Assembly (NCBI GenBank): GCA_963767835.1
Contig: CAVYFY010000010.1
Location: 105,081-169,080 of the forward strand
Reading direction: 5' to 3'
From: SIAQ01 sp963767835
GTDB taxonomy: Bacteria > Planctomycetota > Planctomycetia > Gemmatales > Gemmataceae
DNA length: 64,000 nucleotides
Below, one piece after another: positions 51,724-60,317 of this stretch. Numbering within the stretch: position 1 is the first letter of the stretch; each line of letters opens with the position of its first letter. A program made the translations under genes and the position numbers. Under the pieces are notes generated by a model. The model saw nothing but the letters and a program-made list of their open reading frames with translations. It was not told the DNA's origin and ran no database searches.

Positions 51724-51941
51724 CAGATTTCCTTTTCCGTGGCGCTGCCCCACATTTCTTGGCGGTTCTTTTGGAATTCGTCAAATGATAGGTCGCAACG
51801 AAGGTCGGCGCAAATGCCATGTGGATCGACGGGCCGGGTCTTGTGGCCGCCGGCGAGTTTCTCGGCATAGGAGAGAACGTCGCGTTGCTGGTCCTCCGAC
51901 AGACGTGAGACCATGGTCATCAGCTGAAGCGCGGTCGACAT
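51723..51941 (-). CDS. Antitoxin partner of the PIN toxin
   Basis: 72 aa after GGAGAGGAAAA. The first 30 residues (MSTALQLMTMVSRLSEDQQR) are helical and of the short antitoxin type; the rest is acidic and helical (LRCDLSFDEFQKNRQEMWG), as needed to wrap a PIN toxin. Role is inferred from the one-base overlap. Confidence 0.75.
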   Translation of the reverse strand: MSTALQLMTMVSRLSEDQQRDVLSYAEKLAGGHKTRPVDPHGICADLRCDLSFDEFQKNRQEMWGSATEKEI

Positions 51942-52131
51942 GATTTTCCTCTCCTCGCGTTTGCATTGACCAATGTTCGATTAAAGCCAACGTCAACGCC
52001 ACGGGCATTATCATTGTAATCGCCATCGCGGAAGCGCGAGCAAAAGAGATTTTACCTTACGGCCGGCAGGAATGTTAGCAAAAAAAAAGGATCTCGACCA
52101 GCGAGCGTCTACTCTTTCCTTCGCATCGATA

Positions 52132-52869
52132 TTACCGTCGCCATCGTTGCTCCTTGGCACGAGCGGCGTAGGCATCGGCAACTTCGTCCGACGCAAGCAC
52201 GCGCATGGCCATGACCGCTGCGGTGAGGTTGGCCAGGCTAGAAATACAACACATCGCGACCGCCGTCCCCGCGGGCAGGTCCGGGGCGGGTAGGAAGAGA
52301 GAGCTGATTACCGAACCGCCGCCGAGGAGCAAGAGAACAAAGATGCTCATGACGATCGCGGTGACGATCAGGCCGCGCGAACCGAGCGTAAACAGCGATC
52401 TGGCCCCGAGTCCCACGAAGGCCAGCATCGGCGCATAAAGTAGGATGTGGCAAACACTCGTTGCCGCCGTAACCACGGCACCTTCGGCGCCCTTGGCCAT
52501 TCCCAAATTATCTGTGGCCATATAGATCGCTGCATCGCCGAAGATGTTGATCGTGGTGAAAATGAACGCTATCAGCATGGCATAGCCAGCAGGCCGCGCA
52601 AGCGATTTGGCGCGCTCGATCAACTCCCGGCTATCGCGGTAATGGATGGACTCGTCGCAGTCCTCTTGGTCCTCGAACCGCCCCTGCTCCTCATGGCTAG
52701 GCTCCCGCCTGACGGACGCTGATTCAGGCGAACCAGCTTGAACGCTCTCCTTGGGCGCTTCTTGATCGGCCCAAAAGACGTGTCGGCAGATCTGGCATCG
52801 CACCTGCTTGCCTTCCACATGCTCCGGAAGATTCAGCCGCGCCTGGCAATGCGGACATTCAATAATCAT
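52132..52869 (-). CDS. Zinc-ribbon membrane protein
   Basis: 245 aa. The N-terminus is an MJ0042-like zinc ribbon (CPHCQARLNLP, then VRCQICRHVFW with two CXXC pairs). A charged, disordered linker to about residue 85 follows, then four membrane helices. Common in planctomycetes as unknown-function proteins. The ribbon is cytosolic by the positive-inside rule. A small membrane protein gene precedes it by 25 bases. Confidence 0.8.
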   Translation of the reverse strand: MIIECPHCQARLNLPEHVEGKQVRCQICRHVFWADQEAPKESVQAGSPESASVRREPSHEEQGRFEDQEDCDESIHYRDSRELIERAKSLARPAGYAMLIAFIFTTINIFGDAAIYMATDNLGMAKGAEGAVVTAATSVCHILLYAPMLAFVGLGARSLFTLGSRGLIVTAIVMSIFVLLLLGGGSVISSLFLPAPDLPAGTAVAMCCISSLANLTAAVMAMRVLASDEVADAYAARAKEQRWRR

Positions 52870-52894
52870 GATGGCTGCTCCGAATGGCCGATGT

Positions 52895-53116
52895 TCATAG
52901 TTGCCAAATGTCGTGGAGCAGCCGGGAAGCTGTTAAACCGGACAGAACGCCGCCAATCAAAACCATAAGCACGGCAACCCCCGGCTGAGTCTTATCGCTG
53001 GGATCCTCCCTCCCGAGGAAAGCCCTGACTCCGCCCCACAGGAAGCAGCAACCAACAATAAACACGTCACCATGGATTTCAGCCATAGGATCGTCCGAAA
53101 AACGGAATTCGGTCAT
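52895..53116 (-). CDS. Small membrane protein
   Basis: 73 aa, or 63 from the second Met. Two hydrophobic helices: DVFIVGCCFLWGGVRAFL and GVAVLMVLIGGVLSGL. No family recognised. It is 25 bases upstream of the zinc-ribbon membrane protein on the same strand, so a two-gene unit is likely. Confidence 0.55.
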   Translation of the reverse strand: MTEFRFSDDPMAEIHGDVFIVGCCFLWGGVRAFLGREDPSDKTQPGVAVLMVLIGGVLSGLTASRLLHDIWQL

Positions 53117-53709
53117 TCATTATACACTATCCGGGGTGCAAGTTCATCCCAGTCGTTGAACAGCGACGGGAGGACGGGGGTGGAGGCGATTCGGGATTCA
53201 GTAGTTCCAATTCAGAACGATTTGGACAATCCCGCACTGCATTTTACACCGAAGGGGTTAAACAATGTAGCCCAGGGCAAGCGAAGCACTGAAAGTGCGA
53301 GTCCCGCCCTGGGTGTTTCGGGGGCCAACGCCAAGCCCTGAAAGGACGGAACGAGCCGGGGGTATTTCGCCCTTTCAGGGCTTGTCACGGATGGCGATCT
53401 TCACCCAGGGCGGCGCTCGCACTTTCAGTGCTTCGCTTGCCCTGGGCTACATTGTTTGACCCCTTCGGGGTAACTTTCTTGGGTAGATCCCTCTCCGTTT
53501 GCGAATCCGGTGCTGCTGGAATTGCAATGTCTGTTAGGAATAATTCGGCGAGCGCTCAAATTCGCTGGATTTTGGCGAAGATCGTGCCTGATTTCGCAAA
53601 GATTCCTAGCGCGAGGGGGCAGGTCTCAGCGTATAGCGCTAGGCATTTTCCGAAGTCACATTGCCGGTTAGGGTTAGCGCCGTTTTTGGCCGCGCTGAGG
53701 AAAGTGGCG
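53117..53709. other. 593-base gap dominated by a large inverted repeat
   Basis: No gene is supported. The main content is the hairpin element at 53244-53473. To its right, up to 53709, nothing recognisable is seen. Confidence 0.6.
53244..53473. repeat. 230-base hairpin element with 72-bp arms
   Basis: Arms 53244-53315 and 53402-53473 are complementary over 72 bases with four mismatches. The arm opens with TTACACCGAAGGGG, contains CAATGTAGCCCAGGGCAAG and ends CCGCCCTGGGTG. The 86-base centre has its own palindrome, AAGCCCTGAAAGG against CCTTTCAGGGCTT-type sequence. It resembles a MITE or dispersed structured repeat. Confidence 0.85.
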
Positions 53710-54912
53710 CTACGACTGCTGCATCATTCGTTCGATCTTTTGCCGCACGCGCATGAAGGCGTAGACGCAGTTGGGGTCGAAGTGGATGCCGGCTTTGCCG
53801 ATGAGTTCGAGGAAGGCGCGGTCGGCGGGCATGGCGGGACGGTAGGGGCGGTTGGAGGTCATGGCGTCGAAGGCGTCGGCGACACTGACGATGCGGGCGA
53901 TGTGCGGAATCTGATCCTGCTTGAGGCCGTCGGGGTAGCCGCTGCCGTCCCAGCGTTCGTGATGATGGCGGACGATCGGGATCATCGGGCCCAGGTGCGT
54001 CATGTTGTCGAGCAGGACCGCGCCTTTGACGGTGTGCGTTTTCATGTGCTCGAATTCACCGAACGTCAGCTTGCCCGGCTTGCGGAGAATGGCGTCGTCG
54101 ATGCCGATCTTGCCGATGTCGTGGAGGGGCGTGCCGATCTGAATCTGGTATCTCTCGTTGGGGGAGACCTTGAGTTCCTCGGCCAGGAGCAGCGAGTAAT
54201 CGGTGACGCGCTTGGTGTGATCGCCGGTGTACTGGTCCTTGCATTCGACGGCGCGGGCCAGGGTGGTGACGGTCTGGATGAACTGCTCGCGCTGCTGCTC
54301 GACGAGCTGGGCGGTCTCGATACCGACGGCGACGCTGGCGGCGATGGCGTCGGCGTAATAAAGCTCGTTCTCGGTGAATGGATCGTCGAGAAAGCCGCGA
54401 TCGAGGTGCAGGATGCCGATGCGGTTGCGCGGCGTGCGCAGCAAGGCACAGATGACGGAGGCCATGGCGCCATAGCGAATGCTCCGGGAGAGCACCAGGC
54501 TTTCATCGGCGCTGACGTCATCGCACAGGATCGATTCGCCCATGCTGAAGCAGCGCTGCACCAGCGTTTGGCTAAACGGACGACCCCCCTGGATGCCCGG
54601 CCTGATGTCGGGCGCTTGCGTGGCTTTGAGCGTCAATTGGCCGGTGATCGGATCGGCGAGGATGATGCTGCCCCGTTGTGCGTGCAGGGCGCCGATAGTG
54701 TCCTCCAAGATCGATTGGAGCAAATCCTCCAGGTGGGCGATGTGGGTCATGTGGTGATTGGCCCGCACCAGCGCGAGCATGGCATGCTCTTGGTGAGGCT
54801 GGCCGGCGGCGTCATGCGTGACGAGTTCCAGGGCCTTTTCCCAGGTTTGCTGCGTCTTGGCCTTGACCAGCATTTGCACGCCGCTGGTCATGATCTTCGG
54901 GGCTGCGTTCAT
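53710..54912 (-). CDS. GAF and HD-GYP domain protein (cyclic-di-GMP phosphodiesterase type)
   Basis: 400 aa from ATG 54912. A GAF-like domain covers residues about 55-205 (GSIILADPITGQLTLKA, RIGILHLDRGFLD). The HD-GYP domain follows with YTGDHTKRVTDYSLLLAEEL, TPLHDIGKIGIDD (HD), HTVKGAVLL, HHHERWDGSGYPDGL (GYP) and RIVSVADAFDAMTSNRPYR. HD-GYP proteins break cyclic-di-GMP. The start overlaps the FHA gene stop as ATGA, so the two are coupled and may once have been one protein. Confidence 0.92.
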   Translation of the reverse strand: MNAAPKIMTSGVQMLVKAKTQQTWEKALELVTHDAAGQPHQEHAMLALVRANHHMTHIAHLEDLLQSILEDTIGALHAQRGSIILADPITGQLTLKATQAPDIRPGIQGGRPFSQTLVQRCFSMGESILCDDVSADESLVLSRSIRYGAMASVICALLRTPRNRIGILHLDRGFLDDPFTENELYYADAIAASVAVGIETAQLVEQQREQFIQTVTTLARAVECKDQYTGDHTKRVTDYSLLLAEELKVSPNERYQIQIGTPLHDIGKIGIDDAILRKPGKLTFGEFEHMKTHTVKGAVLLDNMTHLGPMIPIVRHHHERWDGSGYPDGLKQDQIPHIARIVSVADAFDAMTSNRPYRPAMPADRAFLELIGKAGIHFDPNCVYAFMRVRQKIERMMQQS

Positions 54913-55271
54913 GCCGCTGAGCTGGGCCGGCAAGGGAGTGCGCGCTGCGGCGCCTGCTCGACCGCCAGATCCAGCACCCGCAATTGCAACTTGCCAAATT
55001 GCAGCACGTCCTCGGCCGCGAGCACGTGATCCTTGCCGTGCATGGGGCTGTCGTTGATGATGGTCGGGTAAGATGGATTCTGGGCGAGGTCGCGCAGGAC
55101 CCAGCGCAGGCCCTGATATTTGACTTCCGCGTGGACTCGTTCGACGGAGTAATCGCGTAGGATCACGTCAAGATTCGTCTGCCGGCCGATGCGCAGCACC
55201 TTGCTGCTCTCCCAGGTCAATCCCGCCAACTTCGGTCCCATACCTGCCAAAACGATACGCGGTTCGCTCAT
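54909..55271 (-). CDS. FHA-domain protein
   Basis: 120 aa. The forkhead-associated domain, which binds phosphothreonine, is clear: VLRIGRQTNLDVILRDYSVER with HAEVKY (quoted in part), WVLRDL and NPSYPTIINDSPM. A short basic tail follows. It is coupled to the GAF/HD-GYP gene and divergent from a Ser/Thr kinase gene, a natural partner for an FHA domain. Upstream, the 267-base gap should hold both promoters; a TATAAT at 55452 fits a plus-strand -10 box but lacks a good -35. Confidence 0.85.
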   Translation of the reverse strand: MSEPRIVLAGMGPKLAGLTWESSKVLRIGRQTNLDVILRDYSVERVHAEVKYQGLRWVLRDLAQNPSYPTIINDSPMHGKDHVLAAEDVLQFGKLQLRVLDLAVEQAPQRALPCRPSSAA

Positions 55272-55538
55272 CGGGGAGATCCTGAGAATTAACGAATGAC
55301 CACGGTCGAGAAAGCATAGCTTATCTTTGAGGAGTTTGCGGAAGATTTCAGGCGAATGAAATGAACAAACGAACAAACGTCCCGATCGCATCCCGCGGAA
55401 AACCGGCAAAATAATCGGCCATCATCAAAACGCCGGCCAAAATATCTATGCTATAATCAAACCGAAGATAACCACTCTCATATGGCTGGCCGAAGCCGTG
55501 GGGTCGCCGTAGGCATTGGGCGACGTGCCGAGGATCGT

Positions 55539-57200
55539 ATGAACCAAGGTATCCCTCCTGGAATGCCTGAAAAGGCTGCCGGCAAACCCGCGGCGCTTCC
55601 GCGCACCCCAGACACGAAAATGGCGCACGACACCGTGACCCCTCACGAAAACGACCCGGCCTGGGTTCATCTCGAAGCGACCCGCGTTACCGATGAGCCA
55701 AGCAATTCCTCCGGCGCCAACAGCGGCATCGATTCCCCGGCCAATTACACCCAGATGGCCTCGCGAATTCTGGGCAAAGAAATCGTCAAGGTAGGCGACT
55801 TCCATCTGGTCAAGAAACTCGGCGAAGGCGCCATGGGGGCCGTTTACAAGGCCCGCCAGGTCACCATGGCCGGCGAGACGCTCGAAAAGCCGCGCACCGT
55901 CGCCCTGAAAATCCTGTTTCCACATGTCGCCGGCAATCCCAAACTCATCGAACGGCTCTACCGCGAAGGCCTGGTCATGGGCCGACTCGATCATCCCAAC
56001 ATCGTCAAGGCGTACGCCACCGACGAGGCGGATGGCTTTCATTACGTGGCCATGGAATATGTGTCCGGCCAAAGCATGCAGAAATGGCTGACAAAGTTGG
56101 GCCGCATCCCGGTCAGCGATTCCGTCCGCATCGCGCTCGAATGCGCTCGAGCTCTGGCTTACGCTCATGCGCATAACGTGGTGCATCGCGACATCAAGCC
56201 GGACAACATCCTCGTGACGAAGACGGGCCGCGTCAAGGTCGCTGATCTTGGCATGGTCAAGATCGACAACGAAGAGATGTCGCTGACGCAAACCGGACAC
56301 GCGGTTGGCACGCCGTGGTTCATGCCGCTGGAGCAGGCCCGCAACGCCAAGGAGATCGACGGCCGCTCCGATATCTATGCCCTGGGCTGCACCTTGTACG
56401 CCTTCCTCACGGGCAAGCCGCCCTTTCTTGGACACACCATCGTCGAGGTGATTCAGGCTAAGGAGGTCGGCACCTTCACGCCGGCCCGACAAGCCAATTC
56501 CGATGTGACCGAACGCCTCGACTTGATCCTCATCAAAATGACCGCCAAGCTCGCCAAGAACCGCTACCAGACCTGCGACGAAGTGATCAGGGACCTGGAG
56601 AGCCTGGGGCCGGCAGGTGCGAATCTGAGCTTTGTCACCGCGAAAGGTCAGCAAGTCGCGGGCGCCGGCGACAATGCGGACACGCTGGCCAAGTCGAAGG
56701 TCAGCGGCACGCCGATGAAATCGCGCGCCGACGTCGATTTCGCTGGCTCCGCCGCGCCGGCCCTCGATCTCGACCTGTGGTATGTCCAGGTGAGGATGCC
56801 CGACGGCACGATGAAGACGCGCAAATACCATACTGCCCAGCTCATGAAGATGCTCGCCGAAGGCACGATCGCCGTCACGGCGCGCGGCAGCCACACGCCC
56901 AATGACAACTTCCGCTCGCTTTCCACCTACAAGGAATTTCAGGGCCTCGCGCTGGGCAAGATCACCAAGAAAGCCGCTGACGAGAACAGCGTGCGTACGC
57001 GTGGGCTGTTCAAGAGAATCGAGGAAGCGGAACGCAAGCGCGAAGCCGAAGAGAATGTCCGCAAAGGGGAAGACGAGACCGCCGTCAGTGTGAACATGCG
57101 CTACTGGGGATCCTTCTTCCTCAAGGTCGTTCTGCCCATCAGCATCGCTGGCGGTTTGCTCATTTTCTTGATCGCCTATCTGGCTTCTCTTTTCGCGTGA
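55539..57200 (+). CDS. Ser/Thr protein kinase with C-terminal membrane anchor
   Basis: 553 aa from ATG 55539. The kinase domain has LGEGAMGAVYKAR (P-loop), VALKILFP (Lys), VVHRDIKPDNILV (catalytic loop), VADLGMVK (DLG in place of DFG) and GTPWFMPLEQ. After about residue 370 is a small GYF-like domain (DLWYVQVRMPDGTMKTRKY, HTAQLMKMLAEGTIAV), a charged coiled coil and a final helix (VVLPISIAGGLLIFLIAYLA). The kinase domain is cytosolic. It faces the FHA gene across a shared promoter gap. Confidence 0.93.
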   Translation: MNQGIPPGMPEKAAGKPAALPRTPDTKMAHDTVTPHENDPAWVHLEATRVTDEPSNSSGANSGIDSPANYTQMASRILGKEIVKVGDFHLVKKLGEGAMGAVYKARQVTMAGETLEKPRTVALKILFPHVAGNPKLIERLYREGLVMGRLDHPNIVKAYATDEADGFHYVAMEYVSGQSMQKWLTKLGRIPVSDSVRIALECARALAYAHAHNVVHRDIKPDNILVTKTGRVKVADLGMVKIDNEEMSLTQTGHAVGTPWFMPLEQARNAKEIDGRSDIYALGCTLYAFLTGKPPFLGHTIVEVIQAKEVGTFTPARQANSDVTERLDLILIKMTAKLAKNRYQTCDEVIRDLESLGPAGANLSFVTAKGQQVAGAGDNADTLAKSKVSGTPMKSRADVDFAGSAAPALDLDLWYVQVRMPDGTMKTRKYHTAQLMKMLAEGTIAVTARGSHTPNDNFRSLSTYKEFQGLALGKITKKAADENSVRTRGLFKRIEEAERKREAEENVRKGEDETAVSVNMRYWGSFFLKVVLPISIAGGLLIFLIAYLASLFA

Positions 57201-57212
57201 TTCTCGCTATCA

Positions 57213-57266
57213 GAGCCGCGCACGGAGTAAGCGGTGTGCTCAGCCCGCTTACTTCGTGCGCGGCTC
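57213..57266. terminator. 22-bp inverted repeat after the kinase gene
   Basis: Arms 57213-57234 and 57245-57266 match with one mismatch around a 10-base loop. The arm is GAGCCGCGCACG then AGTAAGCGG. T-rich sequence follows (CTTTATGTCGTTTT), so it may act as a terminator for the kinase gene as well as being a repeat element. Confidence 0.7.
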
Positions 57267-57316
57267 CTTTATGTCGTTTTGAAAATCCATATGAATACGG
57301 AAGAAAGGAATCACGA

Positions 57317-58012
57317 ATGGATGCGGTGTTGCTGGCTGCCGGACTGGGAACGCGTTTGCGTCCGCACACGTTGACGACGCCGAAACCGCTGCTGCCGGTG
57401 CAGGGTCGGCCGATCCTCGACTGGACGCTCGGTTCGCTGCCGCGGATGGTCGATCGGGTCGTCGTGGTGACGCATTACCTGGCCGAACAGGTCGAGCAAT
57501 ATCTGCGCGGGCAGAATTTTTTCGCGGAGTGGGCGACGGTGCCGCAAGGCGATCCGCGTGGCACCGGGGATGCGTTACGCAAGTGCCGGGGGCAAATTCG
57601 CTCTGACCGATTTCTCGTCATCAATGGCGACGACCTCTTCGGCGCCGCCGATTTCGCTCGCCTGGCTGAATGCCCGGCCGGATTGATCGTGCAAGAGGTG
57701 CGGGAGCCGAAAAAATTCGGCATCGCGTTTTTGAAAAAGGACGGCACGCTGGAGAAGCTGCTGGAGAAGCCGGACCTGCCGCCGCCGCAGTTGGCCAATA
57801 CCGGCGCCTATGTGTTTCCGCGCGAGGTGTTCGACATCGAGATCGGCCTGTCGCCGCGCGGCGAATACGAGATCACCGATTACGTGACGAAGCTGGCGGC
57901 CCAGCAGCCGGTGCATGTGGTGCGCTCGACGTTCTGGTTCCCGATCGGCAATGAGGAAGCCTGGAACGTCGCCCAGAAGATGGATTTGGCGAAGGTGCTG
58001 GCAGGCCGTTAA
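57317..58012 (+). CDS. Sugar-1-phosphate nucleotidyltransferase
   Basis: 231 aa, start at 57317 after AAAGGA. It has VLLAAGLGTRLRPHTLTTPKPLLPV, quoted as LAAGLGTRLRPHT and PKPLLPV, the nucleotide-binding signature, FLVINGDDLFG with the metal-binding Asp, and GEYEITDYV. No C-terminal left-handed helix, so it is the short single-domain (mannose-1-phosphate guanylyltransferase or MurU-like) type. It makes NDP-sugars; the sugar is unknown. Confidence 0.9.
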   Translation: MDAVLLAAGLGTRLRPHTLTTPKPLLPVQGRPILDWTLGSLPRMVDRVVVVTHYLAEQVEQYLRGQNFFAEWATVPQGDPRGTGDALRKCRGQIRSDRFLVINGDDLFGAADFARLAECPAGLIVQEVREPKKFGIAFLKKDGTLEKLLEKPDLPPPQLANTGAYVFPREVFDIEIGLSPRGEYEITDYVTKLAAQQPVHVVRSTFWFPIGNEEAWNVAQKMDLAKVLAGR

Positions 58013-58059
58013 GCCAGGATGTGCGCAGCGATTCCTGCGTATTCAGGAGAAAAAATGCC

Positions 58060-59370
58060 ATGCGAATGATATCTGGATTGATTTTGCTTTTGGGCGTGAC
58101 GAGCGCCGCTCGCGCCGACGATTGGCCGCAATGGATGGGGCCGAAGCGCGACAATGTCTGGCGGGAAAAAGGTATCCTTGAGGCGTTCCCCAAGGGCGGG
58201 CCCAAGATTCTCTGGCGCGCCAAGGTCGCGAACGGCTACTCAGGAGCGGCCGTCGCCGACGGCCTGGTGTTCCTCACCGATTTCCTGACCGATGCCGATG
58301 TCGGCAGCAAAGATAATTTCAACAAAAAGAAATACCCAGGCAAAGAGCGTGTCCTCGCCTTCGACGCCAAGACGGGCGAGTTGAAATGGAAGCACGACTA
58401 CAATTGCACTTACGACGTCTCCTATCCCAACGGGCCGCGCTGTACGCCGAATTACGACGCAGGCAAGCTCTACACGCTCGGCGCCCAGGGAGACCTGATT
58501 TGCTTCGAAGCCAGGACCGGCAAGGTCGCCTGGGCCGTCGATTTCAAGGAACGCTACGGCGTCAACGCCCCGCTCTGGGGTTTCGCGGCCCATCCTCTCA
58601 TTGATGGAAAGCGTCTCATCTGCCTGGTTGGCGCCGAGAATGGCCTGGTCGTTGCCATCGACAAGACCACCGGCAAGGAAATCTGGAAAGCGCTGAAGAC
58701 GGGCGCAGACGGGACCGGGTACAGTCCGCCCGTCATTGTTGAATCTGCCGGCAAACGCCAGCTCATCATCTGGGAGCCCGCCGCCCTCCACGGCCTCAAT
58801 CCCGAAACCGGCGCCGAATACTGGTCGATTGCCCAAGCCACCGTCAATGGCACTTCCATCATGGCCCCGCGAATCCTCGGCGACAGCCTCTTCATCGGCG
58901 CCTGGCAAAACAAGGGCGGCCTCTTCAAGCTGAATGCCGACAAGCCCGGCATCAAGCGCGTTTGGAAAGGCGACGACGACAGTTCCGTCTATCCGATCAA
59001 CAGCACGCCGTTTTTGGAGAATGGCTACATCTACGGCGTCTGCACCGAAGGCGCACTTCGCTGCGTCGATATGAAGAACGGCGAGCGCCTCTGGGAAACC
59101 TATGAGCCCGTTGGAGGCAAGAAGCTCGGCAGCGGCACCGCCCATCTCATCAAGCACGAGGATCGCTTCTTCATCGTCGGCGAGACCGGCGATCTGGTCG
59201 TCGCCAAGGTTAGCCCCAAAGGCTACACCGAAATCAGCCGTTGGCACATGCAGGATCCCACCAGCTCGGCCTGGAAACGCCCGGTTTACTGGAGCCATCC
59301 GGCCTTCGCAAACCAGTGTATCTTTGCCCGGAACGACAAGGAATTAATCTGCGCGTCGCTGGCGAAGTAA
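58060..59370 (+). CDS. Exported PQQ-like beta-propeller protein
   Basis: 436 aa, start at 58060 after AGGAGA. Signal peptide MRMISGLILLLGVTSAARA, then DDWPQWMGPKRDNVW, a standard opening of planctomycete propellers. Blades have AFDAKTGELKWKHD, CFEARTGKVAWAV, AIDKTTGKEIWKA and CVDMKNGERLWET. These outer-membrane or periplasmic propellers may scaffold or bind; a real PQQ cofactor site is not shown. Followed by an esterase gene 30 bases on. Confidence 0.92.
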   Translation: MRMISGLILLLGVTSAARADDWPQWMGPKRDNVWREKGILEAFPKGGPKILWRAKVANGYSGAAVADGLVFLTDFLTDADVGSKDNFNKKKYPGKERVLAFDAKTGELKWKHDYNCTYDVSYPNGPRCTPNYDAGKLYTLGAQGDLICFEARTGKVAWAVDFKERYGVNAPLWGFAAHPLIDGKRLICLVGAENGLVVAIDKTTGKEIWKALKTGADGTGYSPPVIVESAGKRQLIIWEPAALHGLNPETGAEYWSIAQATVNGTSIMAPRILGDSLFIGAWQNKGGLFKLNADKPGIKRVWKGDDDSSVYPINSTPFLENGYIYGVCTEGALRCVDMKNGERLWETYEPVGGKKLGSGTAHLIKHEDRFFIVGETGDLVVAKVSPKGYTEISRWHMQDPTSSAWKRPVYWSHPAFANQCIFARNDKELICASLAK

Positions 59371-59400
59371 ATCCACCTGGCCCATTCGAGGAACCGCATC

Positions 59401-60292
59401 ATGATCCGCCGCATCGTGGCCGCGCTCGCCGCCATCGCCCTGATTCTGCCCACCGCGTACGCCATTGACGATTACAAGCTCGGCCCGGAGTCCATGGAGC
59501 AAAAGGATGTGCCCAAGGGGACCGTTGAGCAATTCCGCCACAAGAGCGAAATCTTCGCCAAGACCGAGCGCGATGTCTGGGTTTACACGCCAAAGCAATA
59601 CGACGGCAAAACGCCGGCCTGCGTGATGGTCTTTCAAGACGGCGGCGGCTATCAGAATCCCAAGGGCAGCTATCGCGCCACCATCGTCATGGACAATCTC
59701 ATCCACAAAAAGGAAATCCCGCTGATGGTCGGCATCTTCATCAACCCCGGCGTCTTCCCCGACAAGCTCGACGGCAAGGGCAAACCCGCCAGCAATCGCA
59801 GTTTCGAATACGACACGCTCTCGGACCAGTACGTTAAATTTCTCGAAAAGGAAATCCTGCCGACGGTGACCGAGAAATACAAGCTAAACCTGCGTCAGGA
59901 CGCTACGGGCCGGGGCATTTGCGGCGCATCGTCGGGCGGCATCTGCGCGTTCACCGCCGCCTGGGAGCGCCCCGACCTGTTCAGCAAAGTCTTGAGCCAC
60001 ATTGGCAGCTTCACCAACATCCGCGGCGGCGATCGCTATCCCGGCATCATCCGCGCAGGCCAAGAAAAAAGACATCCGCGTCTTCCTGCAAGACGGCTCC
60101 AACGATCTCGATAACCAGGCCGGCAACTGGTATCTCGCCAATCTCCAGATGGAATCGGCCCTCAAATTCAAGAACTACGATCACAAAGCCGTCTGGGGCG
60201 ACGGCCGGCACTCCGGCATCCACGGCGGCGCCATCCTCCCCGACTCCATGCGTTGGCTTTGGCGCGACACGCCCGTCGTCAAAGAAAAATAG
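59401..60292 (+). CDS. Exported esterase (enterochelin esterase-like), frameshifted near 60066
   Basis: The first frame has a signal peptide (MIRRIVAALAAIALILPTAY), a propeller-side strand VWVYTPKQYDGK, VFQDGGGYQNP and GICGASSGGICAF with the nucleophile Ser. After GDRYPGIIR the frame fails in a run of six A's at about 60066; another frame gives KKDIRVFLQDGSNDLDNQ with the likely Asp and GRHSGIHGG with the His. Joined length is about 297 aa. Substrate unknown. Confidence 0.85.
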
Positions 60293-60317
60293 CAGATAGC
60301 AGATAGCGGATCACCAA

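Noticed and set aside
54909..54933. Frameshift between the FHA and GAF/HD-GYP genes
   Set aside because: The ATGA overlap at 54909-54912 gives a normal coupled start, so no error is needed, although a former fusion is possible.
53428..55029. 533-codon plus-strand frame
   Set aside because: Lies opposite the HD-GYP and FHA genes and starts inside the hairpin element.
55446..56894. 482-codon minus-strand frame opposite the kinase
   Set aside because: Kinase motifs are unmistakable on the plus strand; the other strand has no recognisable domain.
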